Source: Symsagittifera roscoffensis (lineage: Eukaryota > Xenacoelomorpha > Acoela > Convolutidae). From it: a DNA stretch of 64,000 nt. A program made the translations under genes and the position numbers. The notes beneath the pieces were generated by a model, which was given only the letters and a program-made list of their open reading frames with translations, was not told where the DNA came from and searched no databases. The stretch lies in assembly GCF_963678635.1 (NCBI RefSeq), contig NC_087063.1, positions 11,628,368 to 11,692,367 on the forward strand, written 5' to 3'. Shown here piece after piece: positions 38,875 through 50,309 of this stretch. Within the stretch, counting starts at the first letter, position 1. Every line of letters begins with the position of its first letter.

Positions 38875-38915
38875 AAGGGTCAATTAAGGGTCACCCCGGG
38901 GTCGCCAGAGGTCAA
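38875..38915 (+). promoter_or_regulatory. Cluster of GGGTCA/AGGTCA half-sites
   Basis: Four RGGTCA-like hexamers occur in 40 bp, all in the same orientation: GGGTCA at 38877 and 38888, GGGTCG at 38899, AGGTCA at 38909. AGGTCA-type direct repeats are the half-sites of nuclear receptors. A perfect inverted repeat CAGGTGGG...CCCACCTG follows at 38940-38958. The cluster lies at the downstream end of a GC-rich minus-strand reading frame. Regulatory function is inferred only from motif shape. Confidence 0.25.
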
Positions 38916-39002
38916 GCAAATATCAATGAGTTCAGAGACAGGTGGGGGTCCCACCTGCCAATTTCAGTTCAAACCCGACTAATACTCCCGAGTTATCACT
39001 TT

Positions 39003-39650
39003 TCAAAGGCTCATTATCACCTTTTCCGGGGATTGGTTATGGACATCGGACGGAGCCAACGGAGAGGTTTGTTCGCTGGACGTCTTTTCCCGGGGCTTGC
39101 GTCCACTTTGCATTAACGCCATATAATCAAATTGCCCACGCTCATTATTTTTCGCAAATTGCCTATTTCCGGTCCCAGGGGCATTTTCCCCCAGTTCTAT
39201 TAACTTCCGGTCGGACGGTCGGATTCGGTCCAAACTCGCTTGTCTTACCACTACTTAACAACCCTCCAACTTTCTGCTTCCTAGGGTTACCAGGGGTCAA
39301 GAAATAGCTTCCTAAAGTCAAATGGGGTTTATTTGCATAGGCCATAAAACCGGAAGTAGGGGTACGAAGTGTCTGGGGTTTTAAACTTAAGCTTCCCTCA
39401 TCTAGGGCTTCCATATATTAAATTTTAGGGTCATTCTCAATGCTACGTACCGAGTCCCAATAGGGCGATTTGCACTTCCGGGAACCGTTATCACTCAGTC
39501 CCAGGGCGTCCCCTGGTTTCAGGGTTTTGCATGCCCGTGTCAAATCATCTCTAGTATCCTTACTGTGAAATTCACAATGATCCGACCTGTTGTTCCTAAT
39601 CCGGGGGGAGGGGTTAACGCGTTTCATCCCCTCTCCAGTTTTCCTCCAAA
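39003..39650 (-). pseudogene. Decayed GC-rich reading frame of unknown family
   Basis: On the minus strand a single frame is open from about 39650 to 39163 apart from one TAA at 39418. A second frame overlapping it by about 90 bp continues to 39003, as after a frameshift. The predicted polypeptide is hydrophilic, basic and Pro/Ser/Gly-rich (for example GMKRVNPSPRIRNN, GGLLSSGKTSEFGPN, SSEQTSPLAPSDVH). Base composition is near 50% GC against roughly one third around it. I do not recognise the family. A decayed retroelement Gag or a host exon are alternatives; the opposite strand is also open (38942-39307) but shows less coherent composition. Confidence 0.35.
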
Positions 39651-40567
39651 AACGGGGCTAATTCCTCAGAGCTTGGGCTATTTTTGAGCTTAGTGCTTTA
39701 TTTACTTTTCTAATTGCCGAGTTGGCTAACCAATCTCACAAGGATCCTTCCATTTTGTGTATTGTAACAAGATTATAACTGTTACTGTAACAAAGAGATT
39801 GGAATTACCCCCCTCTGTTTTCTGGCTAAGTAGATAAGCGTCCTAGATTAAGTGAGGTGTGAGCGAATTGTTTTTTTTTCAATTCTACAACGTCCTCTCA
39901 GGAAAAATATCTATTATTCAACTTCATTTTTGAGGTCTATATCATAGTTATTATCATACGAGTACCATTGAAAATATATGTGTGACAAGCCTTTTTTGAA
40001 TCGAATTTTGTTTTGAAACTCAAATAATACAAATTTGTGGCAGTTTTTTGGATCATGAGACCAATCTGGCATCATAAAAAACTTTTCATGAAGATTACTG
40101 ATCATTCATTACAGATTATTCATTATAAAAGAAAATTAATTGGTATGCAATTATCTGCTGAAAAAAAAATCCAAAACAGGTATTTAACTTTCCCTGAAAT
40201 TAGTTGATTTTGAAAGGCAAATATTCTAGTTCAAAAGAAAAACAATTTAGTGATGTCAAGCTGTTTTAGCGATTTCTCAAAAATGATATGCTTTAACTTT
40301 TAGGATGTTTTCAGATATTTGTTGCGGTAATTGAAAACTTAAAAGTTTTATTTGAAATGTTTTAAGCGACATTAAAAGAAACCTTCATTAAATTGATACT
40401 ATAAAAATCTTCAAGCAACTTAATAGATTAGTCTTCAAGTCTTAAGTTTTTGTGTACTGGGAAGATTGTTAATGCTTCGGAACTATTTGGAAAAAATATG
40501 GCTATAATACTTTTTGCAGTAACCGCATCAATGTTAAATTTTTCTGCCAAAAACTGATAAGCACAAT
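39651..40567. other. Non-coding
   Basis: AT-rich sequence without a supportable gene or repeat. TTGTAACAAGATTATAACTG and GTTACTGTAACAAAG around 39760-39795 form short imperfect inverted repeats of no clear meaning. Confidence 0.45.
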
Positions 40568-40852
40568 CAGGGGGTGGATCTAGGATTTTCTCGAGGAGGG
40601 CGGGGGCGGGTTTTCAAACTTTTTTGCGAAAGTTCTGTCGACTTTTCTTAAGTCGACCACGTTGACCATTTAAAAAAAAAAAACAGGTTACAAAGTTTTT
40701 TTTTGGCGCGCGCTCTCCCTCAAATTTTGTATATATTGGCACCGAAGGCGCTTTAGAAAAGTTATAGGGTTGGTCGGCTGATAATGGATGTCATAAGTTA
40801 ATACTAAATGGCACCCTTTGGTTGATGAGGTTGTCGAATCACTGAAGAAAAG
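40568..40852. mobile_element. Left end of a hAT-like non-autonomous element, truncated by the assembly gap
   Basis: CAGGGGGTGGATCTAGGATT resembles the CAGGGG(T/C)GGATCCAGGATTTT termini common in animal hAT-type MITEs. The following G-rich stretch and GTCGAC/GTCGACCA blocks match the reversed repeat at 3660-3745. The right end would lie in the N gap. The superfamily is inferred from the terminus only. Confidence 0.35.
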
Positions 40853-41052
40853 NNNNNNNNNNNNNNNNNNNNNNNNNNNNNNNNNNNNNNNNNNNNNNNN
40901 NNNNNNNNNNNNNNNNNNNNNNNNNNNNNNNNNNNNNNNNNNNNNNNNNNNNNNNNNNNNNNNNNNNNNNNNNNNNNNNNNNNNNNNNNNNNNNNNNNNN
41001 NNNNNNNNNNNNNNNNNNNNNNNNNNNNNNNNNNNNNNNNNNNNNNNNNNNN
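40853..41052. other. Assembly gap (200 N)
   Basis: Exactly 200 unknown bases, a round number suggesting a placeholder rather than a measured gap. It separates a hAT-like element end from a CCCGCA element. Confidence 0.99.
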
Positions 41053-41070
41053 TTGTTTGGCAAAATCCAC

Positions 41071-42239
41071 CCCGCACGGAAGTTTCATGGATAATAATCG
41101 ATTATAATGGATTTTCGTTGACTAAAATGTTGTCAATATAATCGATTATCATGTCAAATTTAGACCACATAATGGATTTTTAATCGATTATAATCGATTA
41201 TTTTGGAAAAATTTAAATCCATTATAATCGATTATAATCCATTTTTGTTTTCAATATAATGGATTATTTTTTGTACATAAAATCCATGAAAATTGAATAA
41301 ATTTTGGAAATAATGACTCTAATTTCTGCAACTTCTGCAAAACTCGAACGAACACGTTCATCCAGGGGCGACCAATATGTAGTAATTTTCCAAAAAACAG
41401 CATTTTTGACCAGCTCTTCACGTCACCAACCACACCCCCCCCGGCCCCCAACTTACCCCCCCCTCCCGCCAACATACTCCCTCCCCCCAACGTACTCCTC
41501 AACGTATCCAACATCCAACCCCCCCACCAACGTACCCCCCCCCCCCCAACCTACCCCCAACAACGTACCCCCCCCAACCCACCAACGTACCCCCCCCCCA
41601 ACCTACCCCCCTCAACGTACCCCCCCCCCCACCAACGTACCCACCCCCCCAACCTACCCCCCCTCAACGTACCCCCCAACCCACGACGTAACCCCCTCAC
41701 CTTTACCCATCCTCCCACGAAACCCCCAACCACGAGGTGCCCCCTCTCTCTCTATAGTTAGGGGACATCTACTCTAGTAAGGGACATCAACTCTAGTAAG
41801 AGGTGAGGGGGGGACATCAACTCTAGTAAGAGGTGGGGGGGTTGGTGTGCGATCTATAGGTAACTTTTTATAATTTTTCAATAACTCGATTGAAAATAGG
41901 AAAAAAAGAAAAGTAGCGAAAAGAAATTAAAACAAAATAACTAACTTAAGTTTAACAAAATTATGAAAAAATGAAAACAACACACAAAAATATTTGAATA
42001 AATAGGTTATAATCCATTATAATCGATTAAAATGGTTTATTTTTCTTTTGAAATTTGTTTTTGAAAATAATCGATTATAATCGATTGTAATCGATTATAT
42101 TGGGATTTTATTGCTTTAAAAAATATTATCATTATAATCCATTTTCAATCGATTATAATCGATTATTTTTGTTATTTTGTAGAGACTGACAATAAAAATC
42201 CAATATAATCGATTATTATCCATGAAACTTCAGTGCGGG
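41071..42239. mobile_element. CCCGCA-ended inverted-repeat element, copy 4
   Basis: The best-preserved copy. The inverted ends pair over about 36 bp with one mismatch: CCCGCACGGAAGTTTCATGG, then ATAATAATCGATTATA, and the complement at the right end finishing CTTCAGTGCGGG. AC flanks both sides (41069-41070 and 42240-42241). The core (41435-41850) is C-rich with a degenerate CCAACGTACCCCC tandem repeat, then G-rich with three copies of ACTCTAGTAAG. ATAATCGATTATAAT blocks fill the AT-rich arms. No transposase. Confidence 0.85.
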
Positions 42240-44505
42240 ACAGACAGTGGACATCTCCTTGCGCGTTTCCACCGCCTTGTAGCGTATTCATTCATCTCAA
42301 AAAACATTTAGCAAAAGCAAATTACCTCAGAAAACCGTATCAGAACTTAACGAGAGTATACTATCTATAAATGTCAAAATTTTGCACACAAATATCCCGA
42401 ATGAAGAAGCTTGTATGAAACAGCAGCATCTCCTAAATTGACACGCAAGACAACTAAAGAAAAACTTCAAACATGTCAGTGAAAAAATGCTCTCTAAATT
42501 CAATGATTTGTTAAACTACAAATAGACTGTGTAGCTATAGGAGCAAACTTTGCTGACATTTTAAGCAATTAATGGGTAAGAAACTAACTAATATTATAGG
42601 GTCAATACATCAAATGAGCAATTCAAAAGACACCAAACTGCTGTCTGTCCTCAAAAGAAGAAAGATCTGACATAAGAAAATAAGTGAATTCAATACAAGT
42701 CTTGTTCGGTTTGGAATTACGTAGGCTATGGAAGTTTATTGGTGCCCAGTGCGCCAAAATTTTCGACACATTTTGAAATTGTAAGACTTGTGTGAAAAGT
42801 TACCTATCTGAAATGAAGGCTTAACCTTTTCTTTGGTAGATAATATAAGTGTTGATAATATAGTGAGAACGGTGCGTGGTCACACAAAAATTGTCCTGGA
42901 GGTAGTAAACAAACTGCATCTATATTTGCACATCACTTTTGAGAAATCTAGTGAATAAGTCAACATGGTCAACTTGGATTTAATTTTGGCTTTCCATAAA
43001 AAAAAATCACATACGGTTGGTATCGGATATCCACTGACACTGGTACAAAACTGAAATTCATGGATTGTTCCCAATTGCAAAACAGAGGGTACGTGATTAA
43101 GGGAAAACTTCATCGAGTGTTTAGGAGCACCTCAAAATGAAAGTATTTGAAGGAGTTATTGGGTGCTAACCAAAAACAACAGATGACAAAACAAAGTCCA
43201 GAAAAATCAAAATCAAAATCCAAAATCAATATTGGGGTATTGATTAGATCATTCATCAATATCATCAAAGGAGAAAATTGAATTCTTCTGCACCAAAACA
43301 TCGCAGAGAGACGCTCGTACTTTTCTCACGTTACAGAAACGAGTCAATCCATTGCAATGGCTCGCATCCAAAGTGCGGCAAATACCTGAGCGTAAAATTT
43401 TCTCCCTGTAAAGAATTTAAAATCATACTTGTCAGCTATCAGTACTTCTTTCCAATATGAACTGAATTCTAAATTGGCTCACGTGTAGCGGGAAAAACTC
43501 CCCCTACTACGGCCCAACAATCCAAAATCGAACAACGAGGATCGGGGAGCACCATAGGGAGGACACCCTGCCAGAACTCAGTTTGCAGGAAAGTGATACC
43601 AACTGTTGTAGGCCTGACATAAAATGAGGAATTCCAGATTCAACAGACAAGACTTAAGAAAACACGCTGAAATCTTCGCATGTAGAGAGGCAACGTCTCA
43701 AACTCAACGCGCGCAAGACATTCATAGGCAAGGAGTTGACTCAAAAGTCTATGGTTAAGCATAGCTAAATAAGTGATAGTAAATATTATGGAGGTTCCCT
43801 AAGCCAAAAAAATTTTAAAAATTAATTGAAATACTAATAAGAAAAACAATAAATTTATAAGTATCGGAAATCGAAGAAAACTGTTTAAGAAACGATGTAA
43901 CTCATTTTGCACTAGCAGTTGGTGAACGAATAATGACATTATTTTTATGTTTAACCTTATTTTATGATTTTTGATCATTCCCTGATTATTTTATATCAAG
44001 ATCCTGAGTATATGCAAAAAGTGCACAAGCGTTTGAATTGCCAGGTTGAAGAAAAAATATAAAAGTAGTAGCCGTAGCCTTTGCAATAGAAAAGACTCCT
44101 CACTGATCGAGTGAGATGAGTTTTCTGTTGGACTGCCTTTTTTGCTGAGGCACAGGATGCTCTATGTACATGGTTTTCCACCGAACTCCAAAAAATCCAA
44201 GCTAGGTTCTCTACGAGGTTTCTATCGTCATTACAATCAGTTCGAGAGAATATTTTATACAAAATTGCTGATCGCTTCCAGACTTTTTCCTCACCTGCTT
44301 GTTTTTACATAGCTTGATTTTTTCTACGCCGAACTGAATACTGCCCTACCTGGTTAATTATTTTTTGGCCCACTTTTTGACATTTGATTGAAAGTCCTAT
44401 TTTCCACAAGATATCTTAAATTTCTATATAAGTTGAAAAAATATTAGGCTAGATTTTCCCAATTTTATAAATTATGTTCCTTCAGAACCGAAGATCCAAA
44501 ACCTA
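42240..44505. other. Non-coding, no gene recognised
   Basis: Mostly AT-rich sequence. The minus-strand frames at 42880-43113 and 43996-44262 and the plus-strand frame at 43278-43460 show no motif I can identify. A somewhat GC-richer patch at 43480-43640 may be an old repeat. The 43996-44262 stretch could be the far end of the LINE remnant that lies beyond the small element at 44506, but no motif proves it. Confidence 0.4.
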
Positions 44506-44889
44506 GGGGGGGGGGTTCAACAGTGCCGAAGTACAACAGTGCCGAAAAAGGCGGGAAAATTTCAGAATAATTTACACGCATTTTCTAAAGAGCGAGAAAC
44601 TACTGACGCTAATTATCAAAGAAAATCACTCCAATTTTGGCGTCAATATGTCTGCAACTGCAAATTAAACAATTATTTTGGCGCCAAAACGTCTGAATTG
44701 CAAATTTTCTCGCTCAAAATCTCAAATCAAAGATTGTAAACGATCGCTGTTTAATTTTTGATTGCCGCACTTAATATGTTGAAATTTATTGAAATTTTTG
44801 GCACTGTTGAACAAAGTTTTCATTTCGACACTATTGAACAAAGTTTTCATTTTCGGCACTGTTGTACTTCGGCACTGCTGTACTGCCCC
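44506..44889. mobile_element. Small inverted-repeat element with repeated GTGCCGAA ends
   Basis: Left GGGG...CAACAGTGCCGAAGTACAA and CAGTGCCGAAAA, right the complement ending CTGCTGTACTGCCCC, pair over more than 30 bp. Each end contains tandem copies of a TTCGGCACTGTTG unit: two on the left, four on the right (one degenerate). The 384-bp body has no coding capacity. It abuts the LINE reverse-transcriptase remnant exactly where the coding similarity stops, so it may be inserted in it. The target duplication could not be defined because of the poly-G run on the left. Confidence 0.7.
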
Positions 44890-45700
44890 AAACATAGCCC
44901 TCGATTGAACTTTTTCGATGATTTTCAATTCTGATTTGTTGCATTGAATGGCTTCAGATCCGTATGCAATGATAGTTACCTCATACTCAGTATAGCCATT
45001 GGTTTTCGCTTTGATGTTCTTTATGGATGAAATATTTCTTTTCATTGAAAATAGAGACTTTGGTGACTTTGTTGCTCAATTTCTTGCATTTTCTGACCAG
45101 GAGAGCTTGTAATTTACAATCCGCCCAAAAATGAGTTTTCTTCCGGCTGCATTTAGTGATCACAAATGAGTTTTAAAATTACTTTTGAACTCAACAGATA
45201 ACCTTTATCTGTTATATAATATTTGATGGTTCCATTTTTTTCTGCTAGATGATCTTGAAACTTTTCATTGATAGTGCCAATGATTTTGGTCGTCAGCACA
45301 ACCTAGGTTAAAATAAATAATAAACCCTTCGTTGTTGTAATCATAAAATGAAGATGAGTGGAACCAGTAGGGAGCCCTGTGGTAATCCACAAGATCCAAC
45401 AAGCAACGCAGAGTGCGGTTTTCTGATTACAGATTACAACAAAAAGTATACGGTCAGGTAAATAGCTACTTTAATTTGAATCCGGTGTCCAGGTTTTGCA
45501 GTTTCTGTATCATCATGTTTGCCAGTCGGTCATTTGAAAGCATTTCAATTTGTTTTGGTTTGAAATAAATTTTTCAAATTTTCGATTTCACTCCGTCACA
45601 CTCAAGTTTTTGGCGGCAGTGTTTTATGACACTCCGTCAAATGCTTTTTCGAATCCAATTTGAAAACACATATTTTTTTGATATAGTCAGCGCAGCTGAA
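44890..45700 (-). pseudogene. LINE reverse transcriptase remnant
   Basis: Minus-strand RT pieces in correct order but several frames: IGFEKAFDGVS (motif A, 45655-45625), GLPQGSLLVPLIFIL (motif B, about 45395-45350), ADD (motif C, about 45285, one-base shift), and IIAYGSEAIQCNKSELKIIE (thumb region, about 44985-44920). Stops and frameshifts separate them. The motif forms are those of endonuclease-type LINEs (CR1/jockey/RTE-like). It is a dead copy, cut at its 3' side by the element at 44506. The Cys-rich frame upstream (45602-45898) appears to be an out-of-frame reading of the same RT. Confidence 0.7.
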
Positions 45701-45899
45701 TTTACAATTGCAGGAAAGTTGACAGAAAATTAGTCGAGAATCAAACTGCTCTTTGCAATTTTCCCGATAACATTTAACTTCAGTAGAGTTATCTTTTTTG
45801 TGATACAGACATTGATATGAGTTAATTACTTGACCGCATTTTAAACAGTTATGTCCGGCTGAGGGGATTTCAAGTTTGTTCCATCTGAAATGGATCAAA

Positions 45900-47469
45900 T
45901 GTGGTCAGTCCAATAAAAACTAATGGTGTTCACTTGAGGGCCCAACCCTGTTTCTTACGTCGTTCGCGTGTCTTAGGTACTCGGAGACGTAGCCACTGGG
46001 CGTACTAATTTATCTAGAGAGGGGATTATTTTGGTAGTGGTTTGTTAAACTGTGACGATCTCAAGTTCCATGTCATAAGCAAACCGCGAATTGGCTGCGA
46101 CTGATTGAGGCACAGAAGCACAAGAGATAGTGTCCCTGACCCTTGAGCCAATGGTTAAGGGCCTACAATCTGTAAAATTAGATTTCTCAGACACTTTCAA
46201 AGGTTATACATTCAGTAATTGGCAAAATCAATCTTGCCTTTTTCTTTGAGTCTCTTTCTTTGATTATTGATCATACTTGTCCCAGTTTCCCTGATGTTGG
46301 GTGAAAAACTTTATGAAAGCATCTTTGAAAAATTAAAAACGATTGTTTGAATCACGTAAACTCAAAATTTTGTAAATCTTTCTTTATTATTTCATTTCTG
46401 GTAGTTGTACATCCCTCATCGTCCGGTTTACTTTCAAACTTTATTGAGTTTTTTAGCTTGAAGAATATTTTGGAAAAAAATCCACTAAATTTGATTTTTT
46501 CTGGAAGAATCGCTGAATTCTCATACTTTCGGAATACTTGTTTAATTAAAAATTATTTTACAACACATCTTTTTTTTCAAAGTATTCCAACTCAATATCT
46601 ACTGAACATTTGTAATTAGACTAGAGCAGTTTTTTTTCTCTTTTTGAGGGTATCTGTTTCTTTACTATACTAATTTGTTTCACTGTGTGCGAGGTGAGAG
46701 TTGTTAGCCAGTGGTATTTTTGAGATCGATGCTTTAATTCACAAAGAAAAGTTTCTACCTTTAAGAAAATGATCCAATCATATCATTTTTTGCATAATTT
46801 ATCTAAGTTACGTAACAAAAAAGGTGAAAAAAGCTAAATTTGGAATTGGCTGCAGCGTTTTGGAAAAGAAGGAGCAGTTCATGGTTGTTTTGTATTGTGT
46901 AGGGGTCAAAAATTAGTGCCAATTTATGGTTAATTTTTTTTTGAGCAAAGAGATTACATAGCTAATTATTTTATTTGCTGGATCTTTCGATGGAACTAAA
47001 CATCCAATTTCTTTTTTTTTGTCGGCCTCTATCAACAGCTTGAAGTTTTTCCGATTAGATTGGTTGAGAATTGTGGCTTCCTGGTCATCAACTGAGTTCA
47101 TTACTTTCCAATCTGTGAAAACAGAACTTATATCGAAAGCTGTCGATTAAGTTCCTGTTTCTTGTTTTTTTTTGTTTATTTTTTTAAACATATTTAAGAC
47201 TGACGATTAATATCTGCTTGATTTCAGCGGGTTATAAAGGCAGGAAATTTTTTTTTCTCTATTTCGTCAATTCCGTTGACGCTTTCTTCGTTCTTAAGAT
47301 CAAGGACTGCTAAATTCAAGCCTTTTTTGTAGTGAAATCAATGCTCTTCCGTGCATTAAGTTTCTAGTTTTGGATTTTTTTCGAATGTATTTTTTCCTTC
47401 TTTTCCGCAAAGCAAAATTAAAAAAAAAATTAGTTAAGAAAAAAAATTAAACAATGTGGTCAAGACAAA
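45900..47469. other. Non-coding
   Basis: Nothing I can support. 45940-46170 is GC-richer than its surroundings and ends with GAGCCAATGGTTAAGGGCC, which weakly recalls a tRNA box A but has no box B. The rest is AT-rich with chance frames. Confidence 0.45.
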
Positions 47470-47480
47470 AAAAGAAAAAG

Positions 47481-48308
47481 TTAGCTGTGTTTGAGTGCCG
47501 GCTCAAGCACACAGATGGCGTTGCCACGCTGCACAGCGATGCCCAGCCATTGTCTTAAAAATAGAAAATTGCATTTTTCTTGAGTTTTTGCATCAATGCG
47601 GCGGGAGAAATATTTCAAAAAAAGATAGGTGGTTTCACCTATGCCTCCAAAAGTCTCGATTGCAACAGGTTCAAAATAGTGAGAGGTTTCCAGCTGGCGA
47701 TAATTTTTGCATTTTCCATCCTCTGCTATGTTGGCGATCACTGGGCCTTCTTGTTTCCTGAGGAGATATCGGATGTCGCGAGTCTGTTGACGCATGTAAA
47801 TTCACAGGCAATGGTCTTGCCACGTTGCCAGGGTGTCAATGTGGTGCCGTCCGGTCGGCGTCCGTCATCACAGAGAAGGCCAGTAGGCTCAATTAAGACG
47901 GGAATTTGAACGGTCATAAAGGCATCACGGATAACTTCAGTGCATATGGTGTGTCTCGTGCGTGAACCTTGAGGTGATTCGCGGGCAGACCAAGACATGG
48001 GTGCCGTCGGAGTCGAGAGTGGTGCCACACAGACATCTGTGTTTTGTGGAAACAGGGGCGCCCAATCTGATGCCACAGGCGATGCGGACCTGGTCATCCT
48101 GGAGACAGAGACCAAGAATACTGGAAGGATGGGCATTGAGCCAATCTCCCGCTCCTCGGCAGTTGATTCCTTGTAGGCGAGCTTTTTGAAGATCAGTTGC
48201 AGATTGCTCGGTAAGAAGTCCGAGATTGTTTTTCGAGACTGGGCTAGTCCATTGTTTCTGAAGTGGTTTAGTCATTGCAGCAGTTATACTTGAAGTTTCA
48301 CCTGCCAT
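47481..48308 (-). pseudogene. CCHC knuckle and restriction-like endonuclease of the minus RLE element
   Basis: Three overlapping frames together give the full domain. CLCGTTLDSDGTHVLVC is the Cx2C...Hx4C knuckle that precedes RLE domains. GRRPDGTTLTPWQRGKTIAC and EFTCVNRLA give the RPDG...PW..GK...E core of the PD-(D/E)xK nuclease. HYFEPVAIETFGGIGE and VQRGNAICV form the typical C-terminal part. The nuclease nicks target DNA in active relatives. Frame changes near 48050 and 47790 break it. Confidence 0.75.
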
Positions 48309-48689
48309 TGATTGCCAAAGTGATAGTGCCTCTCGGAGAAGGGATTTTGAGGGGGATTGATTATTGAACAGTGATGTGGCAAGTGAAGAGGAAGAAACGA
48401 ACGAAGCAATGAAGGCATAGGGTGCTAGTTCAATTGGAGACTGTAGACCGAAGCCACCAAGCTTGACTGGGCGTGTCAGCTAAGTCCAAGTGTCCCTCCC
48501 AAGAGATATGTTCATGATTGATTCCATAGTGTCTTTCAGGTTGTAAAGGCAGCAGAGGTACGGAATATGTATAAAAGTTTTGGTATAGCGAAGCATTTTT
48601 TCATGAGGAAGAACGCTTGATGTTTGGGAATGTCTTTGATGTTGGTGCAAAGGCGTTTGAACTCTTCATTTTTCTTCTCGAGTACCGTA

Positions 48690-50290
48690 TCAATGCTTAT
48701 CTCGCCTAATGCTGCACCTAGAAGCTAGAAGTGTCAAGTCTTCTACCGGGATCACCTCAACGCCCGGACAGATAGCGTTAAATTTCTCAAGAATTGAGAC
48801 AGTGTTTTCTCCTTTCACCGTGAGTTCACATTTGGTGGTCTTGATCAGTCCAAGTTTTCTGGCCTCCTCAGTGAGTTCTTTCAAGTCTTCTAAGAAGATT
48901 TTCCAGTTATCAGCTGCCAATATGTCATCAAGGTAGCCACATTTGGATGTGGAGAAGCGAGGTTAGTGAGCAGATGATGAATAACAATGCAGAATCCAAT
49001 GGATGCAATCGGATCAGCTTACTGAAAACCTTCAGTTGAAAGGATATCGTAGTCACCGTAGCAGAAAAAAGAAGATTGTTCGTAACAGCATTCTACGAAA
49101 GGATAGACTTCTGGGGCATGTAATTCAAATGCTTCCGCCAGGCAATCTCTTCTGACGGTATTGAATGCGTTTGCAGAACCGATTTTAAGGAAGACCATGT
49201 CGTTGAGCATGTTGTTGATGAAGGATCGAGCTGCATGGGCAGCCGCTTCTGCTCCAAAACGGACACCAGCTCCGAGTTCCATGAGTGCCATCATTGGTGC
49301 AAGTTTTATGGTGAAAACACCAGCAGCGAACTTGCCGGCAAGTCGTCTGAACATTTTGCCAACGGCAATTGGCCTTAAGCCGCCAGATGTTTTCTCCAGC
49401 GATATGAGATTTGTACCAAACAGTAGTGGTTGGACGCTTACTGGAATTTCATTGCTGAAAAGGATGTTGCATAGTTCGGTGATAGAATCAAGGAGTTTCT
49501 TGCCCGTTTCTCCAATATTGACTGAGATGCCATCTTTTGAAAGTTGTGCGCGGAGTGATGAAGTTCCTGCTCCAGATCCGTTCGGGGAAGAGTTGATCAT
49601 GTCTTTCACGAGGTCACTGGTAACAGTGAGAGTATCAGCTTCATTGTCGATTGACGGAAAAGGTCGCCTGCGTTCGGGACAATCCGGATGTTTGTCCTGA
49701 AGAAGCTTGAGGTTGGTTTCATCAGGGGTAGCAAAAAAGTCAGCTGAGCTCGCGATACTGACAGCACCCTTAACATCTCCCATGTCAAGTTTTTCCGATA
49801 TAAATTTCGCAATGTTTGATGTTGTAGAAGTGTTCTTCCTGGTACTGAATTTCTGTTCTTCCGACATAACTTGTGTCACGAGATCATTGATATCAAATTC
49901 CAAGAAAGCAGCCATTTGCTTGTTGACGAGGCTGGCTAGAGACTGCTTTTTGCGAGAATTGGATCTAGCTGGCGCTTTCAAGCAGTGATGAGCGAAGAGA
50001 AGTTCACGCAACCAGGAATTGATATTCGTTGGATTGCGAATGACATCTTTGATAAGGGTGGTGAGGGCTTGAGCAAAAGATGTCCTAGCTGCTTTGGGCA
50101 CGTGCTTGAGGACTTTGCAGCGTGAGTTTTTGGGGAGGTCTAGCATACATGTGCCTTGCGGCTTGACAAGTTTTGGAATAGAAGCAGTTGCCGGGTGGCC
50201 AGAAGAGGGACATCTGGTTTTAATAGGTCCATGTCCGCAAAGAGGTTGTTGGCAAGAAGTGAGATATTCTTGCCACAGCTTGGGTAAGGC
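48690..50290 (-). pseudogene. Reverse transcriptase region of the minus RLE element
   Basis: The main intact stretch is 50146-49019 (375 residues), open upstream to about 50290. Recognisable: NGSGAGTSSLRAQL, LLFGTNLISLEKTSGGLRPI and AVGKMFRRLAGKFA (fingers), then FLKIGSANAFNTVRRD (motif A). The position of the catalytic Asp (KLD in the sister copy) is Gly here. A break near 49019 follows ILSTEGFQ (the start of motif B). Motif C is CGYLDDILAAD at about 48935-48900 in another frame, then LIKTTKCELTVKGENT. Missing catalytic Asp and frame breaks make the RT non-functional. Confidence 0.75.
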
Positions 50291-50309
50291 TGCTTACTAT
50301 TGGTTACTC

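Noticed and set aside
38152-39795. A possible solo LTR beginning TGTTATAACC and ending TGTAACA
   Set aside because: Only the terminal bases fit; there is no second copy, no target duplication and no internal LTR signal.
40688-41141. Open frames spanning the N gap
   Set aside because: They are open only because unknown bases cannot produce stops.
41304-41777. 157-residue Pro/Tyr/Thr-rich open frame
   Set aside because: Translation of the C-rich CCAACGTACCCCC repeat in the core of a CCCGCA element; low complexity, no start context, opposite strand open for the same reason.
45602-45898. Cys-rich minus-strand frame that looks like a zinc-finger protein
   Set aside because: It overlaps the RT motif A (FEKAFDGVS) in the next frame; the Cys spacing fits no finger and is probably an out-of-frame reading of the LINE remnant.
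46110-46180. tRNA-like GAGCCAATGGTTAAGGGCC
   Set aside because: Resembles a box A only; no box B or cloverleaf follows.
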